From Bacteroides sp. 43_108 (GTDB lineage Bacteria; Bacteroidota; Bacteroidia; Bacteroidales; Bacteroidaceae): a DNA stretch of 39,363 nucleotides. Below, in pieces: positions 17,801 through 25,668 of this stretch (positions are counted from its first letter, which is position 1; each line of letters begins with the position of its first letter). The notes under the pieces are model-generated. The model worked only from the letters and a program-made list of their open reading frames with translations, did no database searches and was not told the DNA's origin. The stretch covers positions 1-39,363 of the forward strand of contig MNQS01000124.1 of NCBI GenBank assembly GCA_001915545.1, given 5' to 3'. A program made the translations under genes and the position numbers.

Positions 17801-19077
17801 AAAATAACGTGGTAATAAAAGGCCTGTTGATGGTTTTTGCCGCTCTTGTCCTTAATTTTTATATTTTCTCTATTGAATTGCGCTTTATGCCTTCGGTAAA
17901 TACAAAAATGGTATTGGGAGGTTTGGGACTGTTTGTCCTTGCGTATCAGTTGGTGCGAAAACGCGGTGCTTTGATCAATAGAGATACTTTTGTTCTATCT
18001 GTCTGTGCCGCATTGGTGTCTTTGGCAGGGTTGGTCTCTGTTGTATACAATGATACAAACGATTACGCCTATGCTACATATATAGTCTCCATGTGGGTGT
18101 GGCTTAGTGCCGCATATGTAGCGGTAACATGTGTCCGTTGGGTACATGGTACGGTATCTGTTTTTTTATTGTGCAACTATTTGATTGTTTTGGGCGTGGC
18201 GCAGTGTGCTTTGGCATTGGGAATGGAGTTTTATGCACCTTTGAAGCGGGTGGTATATTCCATGCTTGCAGAAGGAACAGTGTCTTTTATGAAAGAGAAA
18301 GATCGCTTGATGGGATTTGGTGTGGGGCTCGACGTTGCTGGATCACGTTTTGCCGCTATTCTGATAATGATATCGTTCGTGTGTATGCAGTATAGGCAGA
18401 AGGTCGTTAGGTACATACCGTGGTACATCCTGGCATTTTGCATTATATGTGTGATTGGAAATATGATTGGTCGTACTACAATAGTTGGGGCTGTGCTTGC
18501 TGTGTTAAGTTTCATAGTGTTTTCACAATTCTATCAGATAGATGACTTTCAAAAACGTTTGTTAGGATGGACTGTTGGATTATTGGCCATGGTAATCCCT
18601 GTGTGCGCCATTGCATATAATACCGTGCCTGAATTCCATGACCTGTTGCGTTTCGGATTTGAGGGTTTCTTCTCTTTAGCGGAAAAAGGAGAATGGGATG
18701 TAAACTCGAATGAGATGCTGAAAGAGGGATTTATTTTTCCGGACAATTTGAAAACATGGTTGATTGGTGACGGTTATTTCGGTTCTACTGATGCTGATCC
18801 ATATTACGTAGGGAGACGTTGGGCTGGTTTTTATAGAGGGTCGGATGTCGGATATTCACGGTTCTTATTTTATTTCGGGTTGACAGGATTGCTGTTGTTC
18901 TTGTTCTTCTTTATCAAGGTTTGTAAAATCTGTGTAATACGCTTCAGGGATATGAAGTATATGTTTTTTACATTGCTGGCTTTATGTTTAATATACTGGT
19001 TAAAAGTTTCTACAGATATATTCTCCGTATTTGCTTTGTTTTTGTGCATTCCTGAAACACATAAAGCTGAAGATTGA
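17797..19077 (+). CDS. wzy: Wzy-type O-antigen/capsule polymerase
   Basis: A 426-residue integral membrane protein with about eleven to twelve hydrophobic spans and one large periplasmic loop (about residues 275-350). The loop ends with WLIGDGYF and later YRGSDVGYSRFLFYFGLTGL, matching the G-x-G and (D/E)-x-x-Y-x-x-x-L-x-x-x-G pattern of the Wzy/O-antigen ligase superfamily. It would join repeat units on undecaprenyl diphosphate at the periplasmic face. As the only polymerase-like gene in the locus and paired with a Wzx flippase, a Wzy-dependent pathway is indicated. It overlaps the preceding GT2 gene by four bases and is three bases from the next acyltransferase gene. Polymerases are poorly conserved, so the call rests on topology and motifs. 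Confidence 0.88.
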   Translation: MKNNVVIKGLLMVFAALVLNFYIFSIELRFMPSVNTKMVLGGLGLFVLAYQLVRKRGALINRDTFVLSVCAALVSLAGLVSVVYNDTNDYAYATYIVSMWVWLSAAYVAVTCVRWVHGTVSVFLLCNYLIVLGVAQCALALGMEFYAPLKRVVYSMLAEGTVSFMKEKDRLMGFGVGLDVAGSRFAAILIMISFVCMQYRQKVVRYIPWYILAFCIICVIGNMIGRTTIVGAVLAVLSFIVFSQFYQIDDFQKRLLGWTVGLLAMVIPVCAIAYNTVPEFHDLLRFGFEGFFSLAEKGEWDVNSNEMLKEGFIFPDNLKTWLIGDGYFGSTDADPYYVGRRWAGFYRGSDVGYSRFLFYFGLTGLLLFLFFFIKVCKICVIRFRDMKYMFFTLLALCLIYWLKVSTDIFSVFALFLCIPETHKAED

Positions 19078-19080
19078 TAT

Positions 19081-20076
19081 ATGTTTGCGTTCGTACTTTG
19101 CGTCTTGATATTATATGCTATAAGTCTTTCTAAGAAAGACATGAATGCTATAACTAAGGATGATACGGCTGTATTGAAATCTATAATGGCTATTTTGATT
19201 ATATTGCATCATATTTCTTTGCAAGGTGTTGCAGTCTTGACGGTTTTTCATTCTTGGGGTGCTCCTTTGGTTTCTATATTCTTTTTCTTGTCTGGGTATG
19301 GCTTGATTAAAAGCTTTAGCGTTAAAGGAAATGCTTATTTGAAGAACTTTATAGTGCACAGAATTATTAAAGGAGTTTTAGTCCCTTTTGTAGTTGCATG
19401 GGGTATATTTAGACTCATTTATTTTTCTAATTTGCCTAGTATAGGAGAAGAGCTTGAATTACTGATATATAGAGGAATACCTGTTCTGCCTCATTCGTGG
19501 TTCGTTTTTGCAATTATTTGTTTTTATATATTCTTTTATGTAAGTAATAGATTTTTTGCAAGGAGCTTTAGCTTCATTGTTTTGATTTTGTTGGTATTGC
19601 TTTATTGCCTATTCTGTATACAAAGTAATTATGATAGATGTTGGTATATAAGTGCATTGGGATTTCCAACAGGAGTTTTTATAGGAAAATATGAAAAAAA
19701 CATGGTTAGAATTATAAGCAATCAATGTATATATTATCTTGTTGCACCACTTTGTTTGTTGATGATGGCTGTTTGTGTGGTTGCAAAAATTGAAATTTTA
19801 TATATGTTGGTCTATATTCTCATTCCATTCGTGTTTGCAACGTTTTTATATAAAATAAATTTTGGAAGATTGATGAGTTCTAAATTCTTGAAATTTTTAA
19901 CTGCTATCTCTTTCGAAATGTATTTGTCTCAAGGTATAAGTATGAGCATATTACGTGGAAATGTTTTTAATTTAACATCTGATATAATATATATATTATG
20001 TACTTTGGTATTGACTGTACTTATAGCTGTTTTTATTAGATTTATAAGATTTGGTTGTTTTAAATATTTGTCATGA
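19081..20076 (+). CDS. Acyltransferase 3 family membrane O-acyltransferase
   Basis: A 331-residue multi-pass protein of the acyltransferase-3 family. Features: DDTAVLKSIMAILIILHHIS with the conserved His pair (about 27-46), then GAPLVSIFFFLSGYGLIKSF (about 60-80) with the F-F-x-L-S-G-Y motif, and R-I-x-K at the next loop. The extra N-terminal helix before the catalytic helix is a variation seen in fucose/acyl-transferase-like relatives. The gene is distinctly AT-rich compared with the glycosyltransferases after it, a sign of separate origin. It overlaps the next gene by four bases. It likely O-acetylates a sugar of this polysaccharide, as does the homologue at 8651. Confidence 0.88.
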   Translation: MFAFVLCVLILYAISLSKKDMNAITKDDTAVLKSIMAILIILHHISLQGVAVLTVFHSWGAPLVSIFFFLSGYGLIKSFSVKGNAYLKNFIVHRIIKGVLVPFVVAWGIFRLIYFSNLPSIGEELELLIYRGIPVLPHSWFVFAIICFYIFFYVSNRFFARSFSFIVLILLVLLYCLFCIQSNYDRCWYISALGFPTGVFIGKYEKNMVRIISNQCIYYLVAPLCLLMMAVCVVAKIEILYMLVYILIPFVFATFLYKINFGRLMSSKFLKFLTAISFEMYLSQGISMSILRGNVFNLTSDIIYILCTLVLTVLIAVFIRFIRFGCFKYLS

Positions 20077-21212
20077 AAATCATATATTGTACTCATTCCA
20101 CATGTAATCCTGGGGGGATGGAGAGGGTACTTTGTAATAAGGTACGATATCTTGTTGAAGAACTAGGGTGGGATGTATCAGTGGTGACAACTGATCAGAA
20201 AAGGCGGAAGCCTTTTTATGACTTCCCTGCCGGCGTTAAGATGACAGATTTGGGAATCAACTATTCAGATGATAATTGTAAGAACGTATTTCTGAAGATT
20301 TCTGGATATTTGGCAAGACGACGTCGCCATAAAGCTTTGCTGACAAGGCTTCTTTATGCGGAGAAAGCAGATATTGTTGTTTCGCTTTATCCGTCGGAAT
20401 CTTCATTTATTCCAGACATCAAGGACGGAAGTAAGAAAGTCTTGGAACTGCACTACTGCAAATTCTTCAGATTGCAGTACAGGCGTAAGGGACTTCTTGG
20501 ATTGATTGACCGTTGGCGCACCAAACAGGATGAACGGATTGTCAGTCGCTTTGACCGGTTTGTTGTTTTGACTAAAGAAGATAGAAGTTATTGGGGAAAC
20601 ATTCCGAATATATGTGTTATTCCAAATGCCGCATTGAATGTCGGTACAAGATTTTCTGATGTCTCAAATAAACGGGTGTTAGCCGTTGGTAGATTGGATT
20701 ACCAGAAAGGTTTTGACAGACTTATTGATGCATGGAATATCGTTGCGAAGAATGAGAAGCTTGCAGATTGGACTCTGGATATCTTCGGGCAGGGTGAGTG
20801 GCATGAGAAACTGAATGATATGATAGATTCTTACGGATTGCAGGAACGTGTACGTATAAATAAACCTGTAAAAGATATATTGTCAGAATATGTGAATAGT
20901 TCGTTGCTGGTTATGAGCTCCAATTATGAGGGTTTTCCTATGGTTATGATAGAAGCTATGGCATGCGGACTTCCGGTGGTGGCTTTCGACTTCAAATGTG
21001 GTCCTAAAGATATTATCGATGACGGTATCAATGGACTTATTGCTGAAAGCGGTAATGTGGCTGATCTTGCAGAAAAGCTTGTTTCCATTATGTCTGATGA
21101 GTCTAATCGGAAATTCATGTCGTCAAATGCACGAAAAATCATTGATAGGTACTCGGAAGAAACTGTTATGAACAAGTGGGTGGATTTATTCAATAATTTG
21201 GTAACGGCATGA
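20073..21212 (+). CDS. Family 4 glycosyltransferase (GT-B fold)
   Basis: A 379-residue GT4 enzyme. The start MKIIYCTHSTCNPGGMERVL gives the acceptor glycine loop; the donor half has VLAVGRLDYQKGFDRLIDAW (about 204-223), DIFGQGEWHEKL and EGFPMVMIEAMACGLPVVA (about 287-305) with the E-x7-E motif. It is a paralogue of the GT4 gene at 15675; both share the N-terminal organisation, a LGINY/LGINF stretch near residue 60, RFDRFVVLT/RYDRFVVLT and GPKDII/GPRDII. Gene overlaps of four bases on both sides show it is embedded in the operon. Enzymes with this layout often transfer GalNAc, GlcNAc or galactose; I cannot choose between them. Confidence 0.94.
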   Translation: MKIIYCTHSTCNPGGMERVLCNKVRYLVEELGWDVSVVTTDQKRRKPFYDFPAGVKMTDLGINYSDDNCKNVFLKISGYLARRRRHKALLTRLLYAEKADIVVSLYPSESSFIPDIKDGSKKVLELHYCKFFRLQYRRKGLLGLIDRWRTKQDERIVSRFDRFVVLTKEDRSYWGNIPNICVIPNAALNVGTRFSDVSNKRVLAVGRLDYQKGFDRLIDAWNIVAKNEKLADWTLDIFGQGEWHEKLNDMIDSYGLQERVRINKPVKDILSEYVNSSLLVMSSNYEGFPMVMIEAMACGLPVVAFDFKCGPKDIIDDGINGLIAESGNVADLAEKLVSIMSDESNRKFMSSNARKIIDRYSEETVMNKWVDLFNNLVTA

Positions 21213-22450
21213 AAAAGCTTCTACAGATAAATCCGGTATTGCGAGTTTCCACCTCAACTGGACGTATTATGCAGGAAATAGGAGAACTCGCGATTGCAAA
21301 CGGCTGGAAAAGTTATATCGCATACAGCTATGCCAGGGACGGCATCAAACCTTGTAAGTCGGAGCTTGTTCCTGTCGGTGGTAAGATTGGCGTTCTTGGC
21401 CATTGGCTTGCAACGCGTCTTTTTGACCGTCATGGCTTGGCTTCAGAACGAGATACTAAGGATTTCATCCGCGTGATAGACGAGATAGATCCGGATATAA
21501 TACATATACACAATATTCATGGCTATTTCTTGAATTATAAGATTCTGTTTGATTATCTGGCACGTAGGAACAAGCCTGTTGTATGGACTGTACATGACTG
21601 CTGGCTGTATACTGGACACTGTTACTATTATACTTTTGCCGGTTGCAGTAAATGGAAGATACATTGCAACAGATGTCCGCAAAAAACGAAATTTCCTGCG
21701 AGCTATCTGTTTGACAGGTCATCCAAGAATTTTGAAGATAAAAGAAGAGCATTTACATCGATACAGGCATCGAATATGTTTGTAGTGCCTGTTTCTGAAT
21801 GGATAATGGGTGAAATGAGGGACTCATTCTTGAAAAATGCCAATTTTACCCTTATTCATAACGGTATCGATACAAATGTTTTCAATATATACGATGGAGA
21901 AGATATTAAGAAGAAATATGGAATAGAAGGCAAACGTCTTATTCTGGGTGTAGCCAGTATCTGGAGCCGTGAGAAAGGTTTGTTTGATTTTCTGGAACTG
22001 TCAAAAATCATCGGGTCTGACGAGGTGATTGTTCTTGTTGGTGTTGACGATAGAACCAAGTCCAAGCTTCCTGACAACATTATCGGTATACGGCGAACAG
22101 AAAATATACAGGCATTGGCAGAACTGTATTCTGCAGCGGAGGTGTTTGTTAATCCGACATGGCAGGACAACTATCCTACAGTCAATATGGAAGCTATTGC
22201 GTGCGGAACGCCTGTTGTTGCTTACGATGTAGGAGGAGCAACAGAAGTAATAACAGAAGAAACAGGTCGTGCCGTTAGCGCTGGTGATATTGAAGGATTG
22301 TATAAGGCCATTAAGGAGATTGAAGCAAAAGGCAAGGCTTTTTATGCACCTAGATGTCGAGATTTTGCTGAGGTGAATTTTAGAAAAGAAGACAGATATG
22401 CAGATTATATAAGGCTTTATGATGATATTTTGAGCCGATCTGTTCAATAA
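21209..22450 (+). CDS. Family 4 glycosyltransferase, WcaC-like
   Basis: A 413-residue GT4 enzyme of the colanic-acid-type subgroup. The diagnostic region is DIIHIHNIHGYFLNYKIL (about 95-112) then PVVWTVHDCWLYTGHCYYY (about 126-144) followed by a cysteine cluster (GCSKWK, C-N-R-C-P), seen in WcaC-like and related transferases. The four clustered Cys residues (about 140-160) might bind a metal or form a structural knot. Donor-binding motifs: ILGVASIWSREKGL and PTVNMEAIACGTPVVAYDVGG with the E at about 331. It overlaps the previous gene by four bases and is followed by a 48-base gap. Strong family call; sugar unknown. Confidence 0.92.
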   Translation: MKKLLQINPVLRVSTSTGRIMQEIGELAIANGWKSYIAYSYARDGIKPCKSELVPVGGKIGVLGHWLATRLFDRHGLASERDTKDFIRVIDEIDPDIIHIHNIHGYFLNYKILFDYLARRNKPVVWTVHDCWLYTGHCYYYTFAGCSKWKIHCNRCPQKTKFPASYLFDRSSKNFEDKRRAFTSIQASNMFVVPVSEWIMGEMRDSFLKNANFTLIHNGIDTNVFNIYDGEDIKKKYGIEGKRLILGVASIWSREKGLFDFLELSKIIGSDEVIVLVGVDDRTKSKLPDNIIGIRRTENIQALAELYSAAEVFVNPTWQDNYPTVNMEAIACGTPVVAYDVGGATEVITEETGRAVSAGDIEGLYKAIKEIEAKGKAFYAPRCRDFAEVNFRKEDRYADYIRLYDDILSRSVQ

Positions 22451-22498
22451 TGGGGGTAAACAAGGGGATAATAAATACTTTAAAATAGATTTTTTATA

Positions 22499-23617
22499 AT
22501 GAAAGTATTGCAACTGGGGAAATTCTATCCTATACAGGGTGGGGTTGAGAAAGTTATGTATGAACTTTTGCAAGGCGTTTCCGGACAAGGTATTGAGTGT
22601 GATATGCTTTGTGCGGCGCTTGACGGCGGGCACAGTGTCTTGGATATCAACGAGAATGCCAAATTGATATGCTGCCATTCACTGGCAAAGCTGGCTGCGA
22701 CGATGATATCACCAGATATGGTTGTTACGCTAAAGAAGGTGTGCCGGCAGTATGACATCATTCACGTACACCATCCGGATCCTATTGCTTGTCTGGCTTT
22801 ATGGATGTCTGGATTCAAAGGCAAGGTGGTTCTGCATTGGCACAGCGACATACTCAAGCAGAAACAGCTGTTGAAGTTTTACAAACCTTTGCAGCAATGG
22901 CTTATAAAGCGTGCGGACACGATCGTTGGAACGACTCCTGTCTATATACGTGAATCGCCTTATCTGTATAAGTTCAGAAACAAGACATGCTGTCTGCCTA
23001 TAGGTATAGACAAGATGCCGAATATGCCGGAAAAGGCACATGCCGTCAAGGACAGATTCCAAGGCAGGAAAATTGTGTTTTCGCTTGGACGAATGGTAGG
23101 ATACAAAGGCTTTACCTATTTGGTGGAGGCTGCCAAATATCTGAATGACGACTATGTTGTACTTATAGGCGGAACCGGACCTTTGGAAGAAGATCTGAAG
23201 ATGCAGTGCAGTTATCACGGCCTGACAGATAAAGTCAAGTTTTTGGGATTCGTTTCAGATGAAGACCTTCCTGCTTATTATGAAGCATGCGATGTGTTCT
23301 GCTTGTCGTCGGTACTTAAGACCGAGGCTTTCGGCATTGTTCAGATTGAAGCCATGTCATGCGCCAAGCCGGTTGTGGCAACACGTATTCCGCATTCTGG
23401 GGTTGCATGGGTAAATATGGACGGTGTGTCTGGCATAAATGTTCCGCCTAGAGATCCGAAAGCGATAGCAGAGGCCGTTATGCAGATTACCAAGGATAAT
23501 GAAACATACAGACGGTTCTCATTGGGGGCTCTGAAGCGTTACAATGAGAATTTCACAAAAGAACACATGATAGAGAATTGCATAAACATCTATAAGAATT
23601 TATACGATAACAATTGA
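22499..23617 (+). CDS. Family 4 glycosyltransferase
   Basis: A 372-residue GT4 enzyme. Features in order: MKVLQLGKFYPIQGGVEKVM (acceptor glycine loop), YDIIHVHHPDPIACL (about 84-98), VVLHWHSDILKQKQLLK (about 110-126), IVFSLGRMVGYKGFTYLVEA (donor loop) and EAFGIVQIEAMSCAKPVVAT (about 277-296) with the E-x7-E motif. The HWHSDI stretch with GRxVxYKG is typical of a subgroup that includes mannosyl- and rhamnosyltransferases of O-antigen loci. It ends overlapping an alternative TTG of the sugar-phosphate transferase gene; the real start there is nine bases downstream. It is the last glycosyltransferase before the initiating enzyme, so it could add the second or third sugar. Confidence 0.93.
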   Translation: MKVLQLGKFYPIQGGVEKVMYELLQGVSGQGIECDMLCAALDGGHSVLDINENAKLICCHSLAKLAATMISPDMVVTLKKVCRQYDIIHVHHPDPIACLALWMSGFKGKVVLHWHSDILKQKQLLKFYKPLQQWLIKRADTIVGTTPVYIRESPYLYKFRNKTCCLPIGIDKMPNMPEKAHAVKDRFQGRKIVFSLGRMVGYKGFTYLVEAAKYLNDDYVVLIGGTGPLEEDLKMQCSYHGLTDKVKFLGFVSDEDLPAYYEACDVFCLSSVLKTEAFGIVQIEAMSCAKPVVATRIPHSGVAWVNMDGVSGINVPPRDPKAIAEAVMQITKDNETYRRFSLGALKRYNENFTKEHMIENCINIYKNLYDNN

Positions 23618-23625
23618 CAAGCACG

Positions 23626-24237
23626 ATGGAACGTAAAGTAGGTATTAATGCTTTTGAAAATGCTGTAAAAAGATTTTTTGACTTTTGGGGGGCACTGCTG
23701 TCTCTGATAGTCTTTTCTCCTGTTTTTCTGGTAATCTATGTTGCCATCATAAAGGAAGACGGTCAACCGGCTATATTCAAGCAGAGACGAGTTGGATATA
23801 AAGGAAAAGAATTTACATTGTATAAGTTCCGTTCTATGCGTACTGATGCTGAGATTGCTGGAAAACCGGAACTGTGCAAAGAGAATGATGACCGTTTGAC
23901 AAAAGTCGGACGGTTCATAAGGGAACACCATGTGGACGAACTACCGCAGTTGTGGAATGTTCTTAAAGGTGAGATGTCGTTTGTGGGACCAAGACCTGAA
24001 AGACGGTATTTCGTTGAAAAGATTATGGAACATAATCCTGACTATGAGCTGCTTTATCAGCTTAGACCGGGATTGTTTTCAATTGCCACATTGTACAACG
24101 GATATACGGATACAATGGAGAAGATGCTTGAGCGCTTGAGGCTCGACCTCGAGTATCTGTCAAACTGGTCATTGTGGTTGGATTTAAAAATAATTTTTCT
24201 TACGGCGTATTCAATACTTTCCGGAAAGAAATTCTGA
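23626..24237 (+). CDS. Initiating undecaprenyl-phosphate sugar-phosphate transferase
   Basis: A 203-residue monotopic phosphoglycosyl transferase (bacterial sugar transferase family, the catalytic part of WcaJ/PglC-like enzymes). A single reentrant helix (VKRFFDFWGALLSLIVFSPV, about 13-32) is followed by FKQRRVGYKGKEFTLYKFRS, the D-E catalytic dyad in HVDELPQLWNVLKGEMSFVG (about 105-124), the phosphate-binding PRPE and a C-terminal amphipathic region. It transfers a sugar 1-phosphate to undecaprenyl phosphate at the inner membrane and so starts the repeat unit. I use ATG 23626; the in-frame TTG at 23614 would add four residues and overlap the previous stop. Placement at the end of the glycosyltransferase block just before export genes is common in Bacteroidales. 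Confidence 0.95.
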   Translation: MERKVGINAFENAVKRFFDFWGALLSLIVFSPVFLVIYVAIIKEDGQPAIFKQRRVGYKGKEFTLYKFRSMRTDAEIAGKPELCKENDDRLTKVGRFIREHHVDELPQLWNVLKGEMSFVGPRPERRYFVEKIMEHNPDYELLYQLRPGLFSIATLYNGYTDTMEKMLERLRLDLEYLSNWSLWLDLKIIFLTAYSILSGKKF

Positions 24238-24267
24238 TATATACAACAAAATGTTAATAAGGATATT

Positions 24268-24534
24268 ATGAAGACCAATTCTAATGTCAAGTTGCGCAAA
24301 ATCGGCAACAGATTCATGATAGTTGCAGATTCTGATAATGAAACTTCCAAAACACACGTATATGAGCTTAATGAAAGTGCGGCTCGACTTTGGCAGATGA
24401 TGTCCGGAAAGGACCTTTCTGCTGATGAACTCACAGAGTGTTTTTGTGAGGAGTTTGATGTAGCAAAAGATGTTGCTCATGCTGATATAGAACGTCAGTT
24501 GGAAGAGTGGAAGAGATTTGGACTGGTTGAGTAA
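24268..24534 (+). CDS. PqqD-family protein (RRE-like peptide-binding chaperone)
   Basis: An 88-residue protein with the PqqD layout: two or three N-terminal strands (KLRKIGNRFMIVADS), then VYELNESAARLWQMMSGKDLSADELTEC without break, in which the N-E-(S/T)-A-x-x-(I/L)-W motif is diagnostic, and a winged-helix C-terminus ending LEEWKRFGLVE. PqqD-like domains bind the leader of ribosomally made peptides (RRE function). Here it is followed by a NTP_transf_5-type gene and an HprK-related kinase. That trio is known from EPS/PEP-CTERM loci (HPr-rel-A-type systems) and, in part, from lasso-peptide clusters with kinase tailoring. No peptide cyclase is present in the window, so its partner peptide is unknown; the short peptide at 29856 is one candidate. 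Confidence 0.88.
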   Translation: MKTNSNVKLRKIGNRFMIVADSDNETSKTHVYELNESAARLWQMMSGKDLSADELTECFCEEFDVAKDVAHADIERQLEEWKRFGLVE

Positions 24535-24558
24535 CACGGTGTTGAATGCATACTGTTT

Positions 24559-25668
24559 GTGGATACTTTATCTGAAAAAGAATGTTCCGCATTCTTTATT
24601 CTTCTGCGTTCAGGACTTTGGGAACGTGGTCCGGAGGATTTGTCCGTCTTTCCGCTTGACATAGACGAGTGGAAGAGACTTTTTTTGATGGCACGTCGAC
24701 AGAGTGTCACCGGTATAATGTATAGAGGTATATGTCGCTTGCCGGATAAAATTCTTCCCCCAGAAACTGTTTTGTTTAAATGGGTTGCAACAGCAGATAT
24801 GATTGAACATCGCAACCTTGCAATGAACAGAACAATTGAAGGTCTGCTCCGTCTTTTTTCGAAAAATGGAGCTGTTGCTGTTTTGCAGAAAGGGCAGGGG
24901 GTTGCTTCGTTTTACGAAAAGCCGTTGCTTAGAGAATGCGGTGATATTGATTTTTACTTCAGAAGCAGAAAGGACAGCAGACGTATAATAGCAGACTTGG
25001 AGAAACAGGGCTGTCGGGTCAAACGCATGAGTGACGGCAGTTTTTATTACAGATGGAATGGTATTGTCGTTGAACATCACCATAGGTTGTTTGATATATG
25101 CAACCCTTTTTCTGCGCGTTATCTGTCCAAACAGGTTTATAAGCTGGGACTCGGAAAAGTTGTGCTGGCTGATGCATCATCTGATTGTGAAGTTGCTGTA
25201 CCGTCGCCTTTGCTGAACCTTTTTCTGCTTAATGCACACATAATGAAACATGCTGTTGGATGGGGCATAGGGCTTAAGCAACTATGTGATATGGCAAGGG
25301 CTTGCTTCTGTCTTTATGAAAATGTTTCTTCAAGTGAGCTGGATAAAATAATAAGGCGAATAGGCTTGGTAAGATGGAGCCGTCTGCTTTATTCTTTTCT
25401 TGTCGAGTATCTGGGTTGCCCTGCAGAACGCATTCCTTCTGCCGGTTTCAGTAAATGCAGTGCACGCCCTTTGCTCGACATTGTGATGGCCGGAGGTAAT
25501 ATGGGACAGTATGGATTAAACCGAAGTTTGTCGCTTGATGACGGATGGAAGCGGAAACTCCGCACATCTGGCTCCTTTTTTTCCAATATGTCTTTTACGC
25601 TGAAATATGCACCGAAAGAAACATTCTGGTATTTTGTAAATCTTTTGACAGGACAATTCAAGAAATGA
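24559..25668 (+). CDS. Nucleotidyltransferase family protein (NTP_transf_5-like)
   Basis: A 369-residue protein resembling the uncharacterised nucleotidyltransferase family NTP_transf_5. The core is VLQKGQGVASFYEKPLLREC followed by GDIDFYF (about residues 113-140), the G-x-D-x-D active-site pattern of pol-beta-type nucleotidyltransferases; VEHHHRLFD follows, as in this family. No ATG is placed suitably; GTG 24559 starts 24 bases after the pqqD-like stop in the same frame. The 3' end overlaps the HprK-related start (ATGA). In the paeninodin type of lasso-peptide clusters a member of this family occurs with an HprK-like kinase, and it also occurs in exosortase-linked EPS loci. The substrate here is not known. 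Confidence 0.85.
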   Translation: MDTLSEKECSAFFILLRSGLWERGPEDLSVFPLDIDEWKRLFLMARRQSVTGIMYRGICRLPDKILPPETVLFKWVATADMIEHRNLAMNRTIEGLLRLFSKNGAVAVLQKGQGVASFYEKPLLRECGDIDFYFRSRKDSRRIIADLEKQGCRVKRMSDGSFYYRWNGIVVEHHHRLFDICNPFSARYLSKQVYKLGLGKVVLADASSDCEVAVPSPLLNLFLLNAHIMKHAVGWGIGLKQLCDMARACFCLYENVSSSELDKIIRRIGLVRWSRLLYSFLVEYLGCPAERIPSAGFSKCSARPLLDIVMAGGNMGQYGLNRSLSLDDGWKRKLRTSGSFFSNMSFTLKYAPKETFWYFVNLLTGQFKK

